Assembly: GCF_000336635.1 (NCBI RefSeq)
Contig: NZ_AOLY01000038.1
Span: 10,168 to 58,720 of the forward strand
Direction: 5' to 3'
DNA: 48,553 nt
Source: Haloarcula japonica DSM 6131
Lineage (GTDB): Archaea > Halobacteriota > Halobacteria > Halobacteriales > Haloarculaceae
Position 1 is the first letter of the stretch, and the number at the start of each line of letters is the position of its first letter. The translations under genes were made by a program, and so were the position numbers. Positions 8,020-17,073 of this stretch are shown piece after piece. The notes beneath the pieces were generated by a model. It saw only the letters and a list, made by a program, of their open reading frames with translations. It was not told where the DNA came from and ran no database searches.

Positions 8020-8511
8020 ATGGATATCAAACAACTCATCCACGACGACGACGCAGTGTCGCCGGTCATCGGGGTCATCCTGATGGTCGCAATTACGGTC
8101 ATTCTGGCCGCAGTAATCGCCTCCTTTGTGCTCGGTCTCGGTGACCAAGCACAGCAGGCAACGCCACAAGCTAGCTTCTCATTTGAATATGATTCTTCTG
8201 CAAGTGGTAGCGGTAGCAACGAAGGAATGCTAACGATAACGCATGATGGCGGGGACACAATCCAAGGTAACGAACTCTTTGTCCGTGGTGATCTTGCAGA
8301 CGGAAGTTCCTGGTCAGGGTCGACGCCCGATATTGACAGCACTAATCCTGATGACGATTGGGACACCGCTGTGGGAGGTCAAACGGAGGTAACCGCTGGG
8401 AACTCTATAGATGCTGCTGTTTCATCTAATTACGATATCCGTGTCGTCTACGAAACTCAAGAAGGCGACACTTCTGCAACACTCGCTCAAGATAGCGGTC
8501 CGGACGCATAA
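8020..8511 (+). CDS. Type IV pilin (Pilin_N/DUF1628 family), copy 2
   Basis: This 163-residue paralogue of the pilin at 6599 has leader [11 protein letters not shown], the same [20 protein letters not shown] core, and a matching globular domain. Shared blocks are THDGGD, the RVVYE strand near the end, and the terminal SGPDA. The middle part differs in sequence and length and is low in GC (many AAT, TCT, GAT codons), unlike neighbouring genes. It is expected to be processed by PibD and assembled into pili, possibly with copy 1. The ATG at 8020 is chosen over an in-frame GTG at 8002. Confidence 0.9.
   Translation: MDIKQLIHDDDAVSPVIGVILMVAITVILAAVIASFVLGLGDQAQQATPQASFSFEYDSSASGSGSNEGMLTITHDGGDTIQGNELFVRGDLADGSSWSGSTPDIDSTNPDDDWDTAVGGQTEVTAGNSIDAAVSSNYDIRVVYETQEGDTSATLAQDSGPDA
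8056..8093 (+). repeat. 38-bp exact repeat, copy 2 (pilin hydrophobic core)
   Basis: Identical to 6635..6672 in the first pilin gene; see that entry. Confidence 0.9.
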
Positions 8512-8523
8512 TCCGGTTCTCAA

Positions 8524-8533
8524 TTTTTGTTTT
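8524..8533 (+). terminator. T-rich terminator after pilin 2
   Basis: TTTTTGTTTT lies 12 bases after the stop of the second pilin, a T-rich archaeal-type terminator. Confidence 0.4.
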
Positions 8534-8659
8534 GTAAGCGATGAGCAGTGGCGTGATAGTGCTTGAATTGACGTTAGTCTCATACTGGTAATATTGCAGA
8601 ATCAAACACGAGAACCCGTTACGATACTTTTATTCCCACCTACCCAGTGACTGATAACG

Positions 8660-9148
8660 ATGGAAAGAACGCGGGCTGTTATCACCAGTGTGATCGCCAT
8701 TATACTCGGCGTTACACTTCTTTCTGGCCCGCTGGTCCCCGGCGTGACGCTGGCAACGGAACCAGAACCGGTCGCGCTCGAAACGGGCAATGTCACAGTT
8801 TCCACGGTTGAAATGCCGGAGGACGTAACGCTAAAGAAGGGATCCTATGGCGCGGCGAGCTACTACCTTGATGCGCCGCCGGTCCGCGTACAGTTCGCGA
8901 ATCGTACCGGGCGGCCGACGCTCGTCTACGAACTCACAATCGAGGAGTTGGGCTACACGCGGACGACGAACCACTTTCTGGACGACTCGACCGGTGACAC
9001 GTACGACCTGACGCTGGCGTCCGATACGTTCACTGACGAGGAGATAGAACGCGAGCAGTACAACGGCACAGTGAGGGTGAACAAGCGCGACGGGTCGGGC
9101 CACGGCGTGGTTGCAACGCACAACGTTACGATATCGGTGGTCGAATGA
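8660..9148 (+). CDS. Secreted or membrane-anchored protein with four N-glycosylation sequons
   Basis: This 162-residue protein has one N-terminal hydrophobic segment (about residues 7 to 32) and an exported beta-rich domain. Four N-X-T sequons (NVT, NRT, NGT, NVT) are visible, suggesting N-glycosylation outside the cell. I do not recognise the family. A TATA-like CTTTTA at 8627 places transcription at about 8657, giving a leaderless start at this ATG. The stop overlaps the start of the next gene by ATGA, so the two products are made together and probably work together at the cell surface. Confidence 0.7.
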   Translation: MERTRAVITSVIAIILGVTLLSGPLVPGVTLATEPEPVALETGNVTVSTVEMPEDVTLKKGSYGAASYYLDAPPVRVQFANRTGRPTLVYELTIEELGYTRTTNHFLDDSTGDTYDLTLASDTFTDEEIEREQYNGTVRVNKRDGSGHGVVATHNVTISVVE

Positions 9149-11058
9149 CGGCGACGGAGTTCGTCGGGCGTCTCCGACAGCGGACGCCCGCACTGTCGAA
9201 CACCCGCGAGACGGCGTATTCAGTGCTGTTTGGCGACAGGCTCGGTCTGACCGTGTTTCTCGCGACGGTCGTGCTGTTCGGGCTGCTGTGGCGGACGGCG
9301 TTCCTAATTACTGACTCCTACACGCTGGCGAATGGGTTGTACAGCCTTTCGAACGGACAGCTAGCGATGACCGAGGCGGTCTACAGCCCTGGACTAGAAA
9401 CGCCGGGGGCGAACAGCTACGGCGGCCAGCGGTTTGCGCGCAACTACGGCGTCATTGTCCTCTCGCTGCCGCTCGTGTTCGTGCTTGACCTGCTCACCGC
9501 CATCGTCGAACTCCGTATTGCGCTGGTCGCACTCTGGTCGCTCGCGCTGTTGGCGCTGGTACTCCAGTGCGGTCGCTACACCGACGGCGACTGGGTCCTC
9601 TACGGAGGCAGCGTCGCCGTGTTGGGGCTGTTCGGGCTGAACGTCGCGCTGGCACAGCCACTCGACGCCGGCCGAACCCATCTGTACGCACTGCAACTGA
9701 CGCATCTCCTCATCGCGGCGTTTACCCCGGTGGTTTTCTATCGCCTTCTCAGTCGGATGCACACGCGCCGGCTAGGACTCCTGAACGCTGTTGTGCTCAC
9801 AGCCGGGACACCGCTGGCCTTCTGGGCGACGGTGCCAAAGCGCCACGCTGTCACCGGGACGGTGGTCGTCTGCATCGCGTACTGCCTCTATCGGAGCCGC
9901 AGGCCAGCGGACGGGGCAGTTATCACGCAACGGCAGACCTTCCGTGCGCTCGCCTACGCGCTGGTGGGACTGTACGCGTGGGTACACGCTCCGGAAGCGC
10001 TCCTGCTCTGTGTCACCCTGGCACTGGTCGATATCCCGACGGCCCCGGACAACAGCCCACGAACGCTCGCTCGTATCGGCATCGTCTTCGCCCTCTCCCT
10101 GTTGCCGTTCATTGTCACTAATATCGCTATCACCGGTTCTCCGGTCAAGCCCCCGAGATTGATTTCCCGTGGTGGCTCCCTTGGCGGCAATACTGCGAGC
10201 GGTACCGGCGGGAGTGGAGGGGGTGGTGGCAATAGCGGTAGTAGTGGATCTAGTGGATTACTCACGCCGCTGGCACCCCTGCTCGGGACCCTCGAAAGTG
10301 GGATGCGGCCACTGCTGCTGCTTGGCGGCGAACTCGTTTCAGGGATCAAAACGCTTCAGCAGCAGCCAGCCGACGTGTATCACGCGTTCGTCCGGTCGGG
10401 AAGCGCAGGCGGTGCGCTCGATAACACCGGTGAGGAATCGGTCAACCTTTCGCTGCTTGAGTCCGCGCCAGTTCTCATCGCTATGCTTGGCGCAGTTCCA
10501 GTCCTTCGACGGCTGCGTTTGCCCTCGTCGATAGCTGACCGGACACTCAGCGCCGACCGTGTCACAGACGCGTTCGCGATAACCGCGTTCGTCGGCGTCG
10601 TCCTGCTGTACGCCAGCCGCTTGCCGCTGCACGCACAGGTGACTGTCCGGTATCTGTTCCCGCTGTATCCACTTGGCGTGTATCTGCTCGTACGGTTACC
10701 AGCGGTACGCAGGAGCCTCACGGACCACTGGCGCATGTTCCTCTGGACAGTTGCAGGAACAGTGTTGATCGGCGGACAGGTGGCTGTGGTTTTCGTCGCG
10801 CTGACGGTGAACGGTATCGGCGAAGCGTTCCAGTTGCACGCGTTGCTCGCGCTTGGGAGCGCTGTTCCACTCGGTATCTGGGCACTGAGTGGGCGCTCAC
10901 GAGGGTTCGCCGGGCAGATCGGTGCAGTGCTTCTCGGTGCTACAACGGGCGTGGCGACCGTGTTTTTACTGCTGACGACCATCGAGTACTACGCACTGGG
11001 TGATGCGCACCTCCTGCCGATTATGCGAGCGCTCGGTGAGTTGCTAGCGCTCTACTGA
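9145..11058 (+). CDS. Large polytopic membrane protein, GT-C-like architecture
   Basis: This 637-residue protein has about twelve or more predicted membrane helices. A long loop between the first two helices holds residues such as YSLSNGQLAMTEAVYS, the layout of GT-C glycosyltransferases (PMT/ArnT-like), but I cannot see a decisive catalytic motif. A low-complexity Gly/Ser stretch at about residues 350 to 372 (bases 10195 to 10260) separates two halves. The start overlaps the upstream secreted-protein gene (ATGA). The role is unknown; a surface glycosylation or lipid-carrier function is a guess from architecture and from the pilin and sequon-rich neighbours. Confidence 0.65.
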   Translation: MTATEFVGRLRQRTPALSNTRETAYSVLFGDRLGLTVFLATVVLFGLLWRTAFLITDSYTLANGLYSLSNGQLAMTEAVYSPGLETPGANSYGGQRFARNYGVIVLSLPLVFVLDLLTAIVELRIALVALWSLALLALVLQCGRYTDGDWVLYGGSVAVLGLFGLNVALAQPLDAGRTHLYALQLTHLLIAAFTPVVFYRLLSRMHTRRLGLLNAVVLTAGTPLAFWATVPKRHAVTGTVVVCIAYCLYRSRRPADGAVITQRQTFRALAYALVGLYAWVHAPEALLLCVTLALVDIPTAPDNSPRTLARIGIVFALSLLPFIVTNIAITGSPVKPPRLISRGGSLGGNTASGTGGSGGGGGNSGSSGSSGLLTPLAPLLGTLESGMRPLLLLGGELVSGIKTLQQQPADVYHAFVRSGSAGGALDNTGEESVNLSLLESAPVLIAMLGAVPVLRRLRLPSSIADRTLSADRVTDAFAITAFVGVVLLYASRLPLHAQVTVRYLFPLYPLGVYLLVRLPAVRRSLTDHWRMFLWTVAGTVLIGGQVAVVFVALTVNGIGEAFQLHALLALGSAVPLGIWALSGRSRGFAGQIGAVLLGATTGVATVFLLLTTIEYYALGDAHLLPIMRALGELLALY

Positions 11059-11102
11059 GTCGGTGACGGAGAATTTTAGTACGGGCTTGTAGTACCGCCA
11101 GC

Positions 11103-11672
11103 ATGGACCGACTCAAGAAGTCCCTACTCGAAGCGCCAATTATCGAGAAGGAAGGCTATCACTACTTCGTTCACCCCATCAGCGACGGGGTCCCGATGCT
11201 TCGACCGGAACTTCTGCGCGAAATCGTCATCAAGATCATTCGGAAGGCAGAGCTCGACGACGTCGACAAAATCGTCACACCGGCGGCGATGGGAATCCAT
11301 ATTTCCACAGCCGTCTCGCTGATGACCGATATCCCACTCGTCGTCGTCCGTAAGCGCCAGTACGGGCTTGACGGCGAAGTATCACTGTCCCAGGTGACTG
11401 GCTACTCCGAGAGCGAGATGTACGTCAACGACGTGTACGAGGGCGATCAGGTACTCGTCCTCGACGACGTACTGTCGACCGGGGGGACGCTGGCCGGGCT
11501 TACGGGCGCGCTCGAAGACATCGGTGCGGACATCCGCGACATCGTCTGTGTCATCAAGAAAGCCGACGGGACGAACAAGCTCGACGAAGCGGGGTACGAT
11601 GCCAAGACGCTGATCAACGTCCGAGTCATCGACGGCGAAGTCACTATCGTCGACGAGCACGGCGACGACTAG
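11103..11672 (+). CDS. hpt: Hypoxanthine/guanine phosphoribosyltransferase
   Basis: This 189-residue cytoplasmic enzyme joins hypoxanthine or guanine to PRPP in purine salvage. The PRPP-binding loop [16 protein letters not shown] (about residues 119 to 134) and the archaeal HPRT N-terminus with [16 protein letters not shown] identify the HGPRTase family. The length is normal. A TTTTA element at 11074 gives a leaderless mRNA starting at this ATG, so it is a stand-alone gene. Confidence 0.93.
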   Translation: MDRLKKSLLEAPIIEKEGYHYFVHPISDGVPMLRPELLREIVIKIIRKAELDDVDKIVTPAAMGIHISTAVSLMTDIPLVVVRKRQYGLDGEVSLSQVTGYSESEMYVNDVYEGDQVLVLDDVLSTGGTLAGLTGALEDIGADIRDIVCVIKKADGTNKLDEAGYDAKTLINVRVIDGEVTIVDEHGDD

Positions 11673-11765
11673 AGCGGTTGTTGATGCGGTTCCTGTAGAG
11701 AGTCGGGGTCGAGCCGCCAGTAGTCACCAGTAGCCTTACAAGAACCTGAGCCGATACTGGCTGTT

Positions 11766-12263
11766 GTGTCCCCTTCCGTTCGGCCCCTCACAAAGGATTT
11801 TGCTGCACTGTTTAGTTCACTTGTCTTGCTTGGGCCACTGGCGCTCGGGCTCCTCGTCGGTGCAAGCAGAGTTGTCTCCGGGATAACAGGTCTCACGATT
11901 CCGGACCCGCTTGGAACCATTAGCTTCAGCGTGGCCGCACTGCTGGCACTCTGGCTGGCACTGGAAGGAGCGATGGTACAGCGATACGGGCTCGAGACGA
12001 TGGACCGCGGCGGCCCATTTCAGCGTGTTGCCCGGTATCTGCTGGTCACTGTCACGACACTCGCCGGACTTATCGTCGCTATCCGGTTTTTAGCGCTGTC
12101 GCTCCCGTGGGCATTCGAGACGCAGAACACGCCTGCACAGGCCCTTGGCGTATTGCTCGTTGTTGCGCTGGTTGCCACGCTGTACCGGATACTTACAGCA
12201 GCCAGAGACGGGTATCTCCATAGCAGTGAGCAACAGCAGGAAGAAGCTGAAAACAGCCTGTAA
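11766..12263 (+). CDS. Hypothetical four-helix membrane protein
   Basis: This 165-residue protein starts at GTG 11766 and shows about four hydrophobic segments (residues about 15 to 38, 50 to 68, 85 to 110, 122 to 142) and a short polar Gln/Glu-rich tail. I do not recognise a family. It stands alone between hpt and the initiator tRNA, which is on the opposite strand. Confidence 0.65.
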   Translation: MSPSVRPLTKDFAALFSSLVLLGPLALGLLVGASRVVSGITGLTIPDPLGTISFSVAALLALWLALEGAMVQRYGLETMDRGGPFQRVARYLLVTVTTLAGLIVAIRFLALSLPWAFETQNTPAQALGVLLVVALVATLYRILTAARDGYLHSSEQQQEEAENSL

Positions 12264-12328
12264 CGCGAGAAGATGCTGTGAGTGGTCGATCTGACCGACT
12301 TACTGGAAAAGTGAGTTCGGCAAAATGA

Positions 12329-12403
12329 TAGCGGGAGGTAGATTTGAACTACCGATCTGCGGGTTATGAGCCCGCCGGAATCTCCTGGCTATCCCATCCC
12401 GCT
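12329..12403 (-). tRNA. tRNA-Met(CAU), initiator type
   Basis: On the minus strand the cloverleaf has acceptor stem AGCGGGA paired with TCCCGCT, and an anticodon stem GCGGG/CCCGC around loop CTCATAA (anticodon CAT). The T arm contains GTTCAAATC and the discriminator base is A. The A1-U72 pair and three consecutive G-C pairs next to the anticodon loop are features of archaeal initiator tRNA, so I call this the initiator. CCA is not encoded. No intron is visible, unlike the elongator tRNA-Met of many haloarchaea. Confidence 0.93.
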
Positions 12404-12477
12404 ACTATCTCGTAGTCCGGTCCCCTCATTAAGGGTTGTGATTCGAGTGCCGTCCGTGAGTTAGTAACGCGCTACGT

Positions 12478-12963
12478 TCACCCGTCCGTATGGACCTGCC
12501 AGGTGAAGATACTCTCGGCGACGTAGTTGACCAGCATCGCAACGCCGATTGCGAGCGGGCTCGCGGCGATGAACCACAGGTCAGTTCCGGCGACGACGAG
12601 TTCAATCGTCAGCCACTGTGTGAGCAGCCAGTAAACGGCGAGCTGTACTGCGACGCCGCCGGATCGGACGAGATGGGATTTCCCGAGTCGCTTGGCGAAC
12701 GACCGACGGCCGGCGTCACCCTGGCCGGCGAATGTCCAGTGTTCGTTGACCAGAAACATCACGAGAATCGCCGTTTCGACGCCGGCAGCTTTGGCCCACA
12801 TATCGCTGACGCCGAAGGCCAGGCCGAGTACGGCGAGCACCGTGTTGTCGCTGATCGCGCCGACAACGCCGACGGAGACGAACTGGCCGAACCGGACACC
12901 CGACACGAGTGACTCGAACCGGTCGGGAACGATGCGTCGAACTTGCTGTTCGATGTCTATCAT
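12478..12963 (-). CDS. GtrA family membrane protein
   Basis: This 161-residue protein has four membrane helices and a GtrA-type domain (RFGQFVSVGVVGAISDNTVL at the first helix, FLVNEHWTF in the loop, and a final helix with VNYVAESIFTW). GtrA proteins are thought to move or flip lipid-linked sugars. Its start overlaps the stop of the family 2 glycosyltransferase gene by four bases, an arrangement seen for undecaprenyl- or dolichol-linked sugar transfer. The pair probably makes and flips one lipid-linked sugar for surface glycans. Confidence 0.88.
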   Translation of the reverse strand: MIDIEQQVRRIVPDRFESLVSGVRFGQFVSVGVVGAISDNTVLAVLGLAFGVSDMWAKAAGVETAILVMFLVNEHWTFAGQGDAGRRSFAKRLGKSHLVRSGGVAVQLAVYWLLTQWLTIELVVAGTDLWFIAASPLAIGVAMLVNYVAESIFTWQVHTDG

Positions 12964-13727
12964 CGGTCTTTCTCGATAAGAGCAGTTGGCTCGTCGAGGT
13001 GTTCTGCCAGAGCCGTGTGGAAGCTGTCATCGCGCAGTTGCTTCGATCGGTGGCGAGCCGTCAGCAGTGCCTCGAGCAGGTCTATCGACGTTCGTATCGG
13101 CGACACCGTCGAGCCGGGCTTGTCCTCCCACTCGATGGGGACCTCCTCGATACGCAAGTCCAGCGCCGCGGCGATGGCGATAAGTTCGACGTCCCACGCG
13201 AAGCCGGGCTCGTACAGATGGTCACGGACCCGGTTCCAGGCGGCCGCGTCGATGGCTTTCGCACCGCACTGGTAGTCGTACAGTCGCGCGTCGAGTAACT
13301 GGCCGGCAAGCCACGCGAAACCGTCGCCGAGGAACCGGCGGGCGAATGTCTGGTGTGTAGCGACCGTCGCATCCGGGTGACGACGGGAGCCCACGGCGAG
13401 GTCCGTGCGGCCGTCGGTGACCGGGTCCAGTATGCGTTCGAGCGAGCGCACCGGTGTCGACCCGTCGGCGTCGACGAAGGCCAGCACGTCGGTATCCAGC
13501 CGCTCGAACCCCGCGGTGATCGCTGCGCCCTTCCCGCGGCGGTAGGGCACAGTGTGGACGTCGACCGGGAGCGAACGGAGCTGTGCAGGGACGCCGTCTC
13601 GTGGCGCATCGAGTTCGACAACGATGGTCTGGGGAGCGAGGGCGTCGTCGATGGCAGCGATATACGACCCGAGCTGGTCCATGTCGGGACGATAGGCTGG
13701 GAGGACAACCCCGACGGTCGGCGACAT
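12960..13727 (-). CDS. Family 2 glycosyltransferase (dolichyl-phosphate sugar synthase-like)
   Basis: This 255-residue GT-A enzyme begins with VGVVLPAYRPD, has the nucleotide-sugar loop PYRRGKGAAITAGFE and the metal-binding DAD motif at residues 86 to 88 (AFVDADGSTP). The later KAIDAAAW and EVPIEWEDKPGSTV segments are typical of dolichol-phosphate mannose/glucose synthases. It lacks membrane helices of its own, which fits its translational coupling to GtrA. The donor sugar cannot be told from sequence. Confidence 0.88.
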   Translation of the reverse strand: MSPTVGVVLPAYRPDMDQLGSYIAAIDDALAPQTIVVELDAPRDGVPAQLRSLPVDVHTVPYRRGKGAAITAGFERLDTDVLAFVDADGSTPVRSLERILDPVTDGRTDLAVGSRRHPDATVATHQTFARRFLGDGFAWLAGQLLDARLYDYQCGAKAIDAAAWNRVRDHLYEPGFAWDVELIAIAAALDLRIEEVPIEWEDKPGSTVSPIRTSIDLLEALLTARHRSKQLRDDSFHTALAEHLDEPTALIEKDR

Positions 13728-13844
13728 TGCCGAGTAGTGGGACAGGCGGAAGTAAAAACAGTTCGAAGCTACCGGTCACTAATCAGTTGATAAGCCCGCG
13801 TGCAACGGAAAAACGTATAGGGCAGCGAATCGGCCCCTTCACTG

Positions 13845-16163
13845 ATGGAATACGGGCTCCTCGCCACCTGGCTCGCCCTCTACTTGTTGTTGCTGTACGC
13901 CGGCGGGACCGTCGCTGGACTGTTGTTTCCCCGATTTACCGACCGCGGAGTCGCCTTCGGTGTCCCGGTCGCCGTCTCGATACTGTGGCTGGTCACCTAT
14001 TTCGTCGGTCGCCTCTCGTTGACGCTGGGAGTCTGGCTCGGCGTCGGTGTTCTCGCAGCGACTACCCTAGCAGTATGGCGGTTTGACAGGACACTGGACC
14101 TGCGAACCTATGCCGAGACGGCCGGCGTGTTCACAGTCGCGTTCCTGTTCCTCGTCGGCGTTCGGGCGCTTGACCCCGCAATCGTCCCGATCGGCGGCGA
14201 GAAATTCCTCGACTTCGGGCTACTGCAGTCGCTTGTGCGGGCTGACAGCCTCCCCCTGGAGGACATGTGGTTCGCCGGCGAACCGGTCGCGTACTATTAT
14301 GGCGGGCATCTCATTGCGGCGATTCTCACCAGAATAACGGGCACCGCCGGGCAGTTCGCGTACAATCTCGCACTGGCGGGCTTTTACGCCACGCTGGTTA
14401 CGGCGGCGTACGGACTGGCCGGCGCTGTGGCGAGCGAGCGCGGGCTCCCGCGGCGACTGGCCGCCGGCCTCACGGCGTTCTGTGTCGGGTTCGCCAGTAA
14501 CCTATCGACGCCTGCTAAGTTCGTCGTCTGGCTCCTGCCTGACGGGCTGAGTCAGACAGTCGCCGAGCGGGCCGGCTACGAACTGGACGGGCTCGCGGCG
14601 GGACCGGACTCGTTCAGCTACTGGGACGCGAGCCGCGTCATCGAGGACACCGCGGCCGATTTCGGCACGTACGAGCCCGGCGCTGCGCTGGTCATTGACG
14701 AATTCCCGCTGTTCGCCTGGCTCAACGGCGACATGCACGCCCACATGATGAGTACGGGCTTTCTATTGCTGGCCGCCGCGCTCTGTTTCAGCTACTATCA
14801 GACGCCGGACGACGACCGCCGCCGACGGCTCGCGCTGCTGTTCGGCGCGCTTCCGGCCGTCGCCGGCATCATGGCCGTGACGAACACGTGGTCGTTCCCG
14901 TCGATGGGCGGGCTGGCGCTGCTGACGGTCACCGTCGCCCCGGCCGACCCGACGACGCTCCTGCCGGAGCACATCGGCCAGCGGCTCCGTCTGAACGGTC
15001 CGGGTCAGGAGGTGGTCCGGGTCGGGACGGGGCTGGCCGTCGCCGGCGGCGTCCTCGCGCTGGGGCTGCTCTGGTCGCTCCCGTTCTGGCTCGGGCCGGC
15101 GAGCGGGCGCGAGATAGCGGTCCTGCCCGACCGAACCTCGCTGCTTGAGCTGCTGGCCGTCCATGGCCTGTTCGTCGCCCCGTTCTGGCTGTACCTGTAC
15201 GCCCAGACCGGGCGTGCCGTCGGCCGGAGTACGGCCCGTATCGTCGGACTCGTGACCGTCGGAACGGCAGCGCTCGCGGCGACACTGGACATCGCGGCGG
15301 TCGGGCTGCTCGCCCCGCTACTGGTCGGCGCGTGGCTGTTCGCGCGCTCGCCGACGCTTGACCGGACTCTCGACGCAGTCCCGGCGTTCGCGGACGGCAG
15401 CGACCGACCCGTCGGCTTTGAGGGTGTACTGATACTCGCCGGTGCTGGCCTCGTGCTCCTCGTGGAGTTCGTCTTCGTCAGGGAGAACATCGGCCGGATG
15501 AACACCGTCTTCAAGACGTACATGCAGGTGTGGGTGCTCTGGGGGGTCGCCGCCGGACCCGTGCTGGCGTGGCTGCTCACCCGCTGGCGGCCGACCGACG
15601 ACCGTGCGCGAGCGTGGGCGAGCATCGGCCTCCGCGCGTTCGTCGCCCTGTTGGTCTGTTCGGCGTCTCTGTACGGCGTGTTCGCGCTCTCGAATCACGT
15701 CGACGCCGCGGACGAGCCCACGCTGGACGGGTTGGCCTATCTCGACGAGGCCCATCCCGAGGAAGCCGAGGCGATCCGGTGGCTCGGCGAGACGATGACC
15801 GGCCGGCCGACCATCGTCACGGCCGCCCCCGCTGACTACGAGTGGGACGCCAGCGAGGGCAAGGGCGCGAGCGCGCCATCGAGTCTGACCGGACTGCCGA
15901 CCGTCGCGGGCTGGACCCACGAGGCCCAGTACCGCAACGACACGGTGTACGACGGCCGCGTCGACGACGTGGAGACGATTTACACCGGCGATGCGGCCGA
16001 GCAGCGCCGCCTTCTGGAAGCGTACGACGTGCGCTACGTCTACGTCGGCCCTGCCGAGCGGGCCCGCTACGACGGGGTGACTGTCGGCCAACTACAGGGC
16101 GTGACCGTAGCGAAACGCACAGACGGCGTCACGATCTACCAGGTCCGACCGGAGTACTTCTGA
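13845..16163 (+). CDS. DUF2298 (Chlor_Arch_YYY) polytopic membrane protein
   Basis: This 772-residue protein has many membrane helices. The name-giving YYYGGH motif is at residues 150 to 155, preceded by FLDFGLLQSL. The acidic segment DEFPLFAWLNGDMHAHMMS near residue 285 is a second conserved block, and the C-terminal region from about 630 is soluble. DUF2298 proteins are large GT-C-like membrane proteins of archaea and some bacteria, thought to act in glycan transfer; no reaction is proven. The gene is divergent from the GT2/GtrA pair, which suggests a shared surface-glycan role. A TATA-like ACGTATAG near 13815 gives a leaderless start. Confidence 0.88.
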   Translation: MEYGLLATWLALYLLLLYAGGTVAGLLFPRFTDRGVAFGVPVAVSILWLVTYFVGRLSLTLGVWLGVGVLAATTLAVWRFDRTLDLRTYAETAGVFTVAFLFLVGVRALDPAIVPIGGEKFLDFGLLQSLVRADSLPLEDMWFAGEPVAYYYGGHLIAAILTRITGTAGQFAYNLALAGFYATLVTAAYGLAGAVASERGLPRRLAAGLTAFCVGFASNLSTPAKFVVWLLPDGLSQTVAERAGYELDGLAAGPDSFSYWDASRVIEDTAADFGTYEPGAALVIDEFPLFAWLNGDMHAHMMSTGFLLLAAALCFSYYQTPDDDRRRRLALLFGALPAVAGIMAVTNTWSFPSMGGLALLTVTVAPADPTTLLPEHIGQRLRLNGPGQEVVRVGTGLAVAGGVLALGLLWSLPFWLGPASGREIAVLPDRTSLLELLAVHGLFVAPFWLYLYAQTGRAVGRSTARIVGLVTVGTAALAATLDIAAVGLLAPLLVGAWLFARSPTLDRTLDAVPAFADGSDRPVGFEGVLILAGAGLVLLVEFVFVRENIGRMNTVFKTYMQVWVLWGVAAGPVLAWLLTRWRPTDDRARAWASIGLRAFVALLVCSASLYGVFALSNHVDAADEPTLDGLAYLDEAHPEEAEAIRWLGETMTGRPTIVTAAPADYEWDASEGKGASAPSSLTGLPTVAGWTHEAQYRNDTVYDGRVDDVETIYTGDAAEQRRLLEAYDVRYVYVGPAERARYDGVTVGQLQGVTVAKRTDGVTIYQVRPEYF

Positions 16164-16219
16164 AAAAAGAGCGTGATACGCCGGGCGAACGGCGGTTTTC
16201 AGGAAGCGATGCGGGCCGA

Positions 16220-16492
16220 TCAGGACTCGGCGTTCGGCGGCGCGCGCTCGCGGAGGACGGTGACAGCCTCGGCCTCGATATCGTCTGTGTCCAGATGCAT
16301 CGGGATGTACTCCTGCCGTTTGAACGTCTCTTCTTCGTCTTCGGAGCCGATGGTACACCAGAGCTGTGGCCGGTCCGGGCCGTGCCAGTCGCCCTGCCGC
16401 GAGACTGAGAACACCTCGTACTCCTCGTCCTCGTACTCGATGCGGCCGCCCTTTCGCAGCCCCGGGTCGCCGTGGATAATGAGCTTCTTCAT
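16220..16492 (-). CDS. HAH_0734-type conserved haloarchaeal small protein
   Basis: This 90-residue acidic soluble protein begins MKKLIIHGDPGLRKGGRIEY and has a beta-rich pattern with EYEVFSVSRQGDWHG and a C-terminal helix. It resembles the family that NCBI names after Haloarcula hispanica locus HAH_0734; I make this match from memory and cannot check it here. The function is unknown. It is convergent with the DUF2298 gene and has its own promoter side shared with the region 16493 to 16676. Confidence 0.7.
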   Translation of the reverse strand: MKKLIIHGDPGLRKGGRIEYEDEEYEVFSVSRQGDWHGPDRPQLWCTIGSEDEEETFKRQEYIPMHLDTDDIEAEAVTVLRERAPPNAES

Positions 16493-16646
16493 GCCCGTTC
16501 CTTTGCCAACAGCGTACTTAGTGACTTCGAAGGCGATTGCGCCACGGCAGGCCGACCGACAGGGCGGCGATCCGAGAATCTGTAACTAGAATGTCCTTAT
16601 ATTATTCCAGACAATGTTTAGATGCTTAACATCCTGATGGCGGAGA

Positions 16647-16654
16647 TTTATATA
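16647..16654 (+). promoter_or_regulatory. TATA box of small hypothetical gene
   Basis: TTTATATA lies 23 to 30 bases before the ATG at 16677, so the mRNA would be leaderless. This decides the start at 16677 over downstream ATGs. Confidence 0.6.
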
Positions 16655-16676
16655 TTAGAACTGGTGACAGTCATGT

Positions 16677-16943
16677 ATGTTGAAACAACGGCAGCGGTCG
16701 TGCGAGCGGGCCTCGGTCGTGGTCAGTCCGATGGGCGACGATGGACGAATGGAACTCAGGGACGTCGAAAACGACGAAACGTACGAGGTCGTGGACTACA
16801 TCGACGACGAACTGGCGGCGACGCTGGAATCGCTCTCGACTGGCGAAGCGGTGAATCTCGAACTGATGCCCGGGTCGGGCGCGTCGGACGTGTTCGGCGC
16901 GGTCCGGATGGAATCGACCGGCCCGTCCGTACTGTTCCAGTAA
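16677..16943 (+). CDS. Small acidic hypothetical protein
   Basis: This 88-residue protein has a basic N-terminus of about 18 residues followed by an acidic domain (MELRDVENDETYEVVDYIDD and onward). I do not recognise the family. An internal ATG at 16731 would give a shorter acidic protein that looks more like a typical haloarchaeal small protein, but the TATA box at 16647 favours the longer form. No operon partner is evident; the next gene (rpl44e) has its own TATA-like GTTTTAAG at 17031. Confidence 0.55.
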   Translation: MLKQRQRSCERASVVVSPMGDDGRMELRDVENDETYEVVDYIDDELAATLESLSTGEAVNLELMPGSGASDVFGAVRMESTGPSVLFQ

Positions 16944-17073
16944 CTGTCGCAGGATAGATGGCGGAGCGTCGGCGATTCAGTCGCGGCTGATGGGGCCTCG
17001 AACGGCGGACGGCGGGTGCGAACCAAACGGGTTTTAAGCGGTCACGTCAAATCGCTCGGTAAGGCCGATATCT

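Noticed and set aside
12264..12477. A tRNA-linked integration site next to the initiator tRNA
   Set aside because: No integrase gene and no second copy of the tRNA 3' end are visible in the window.
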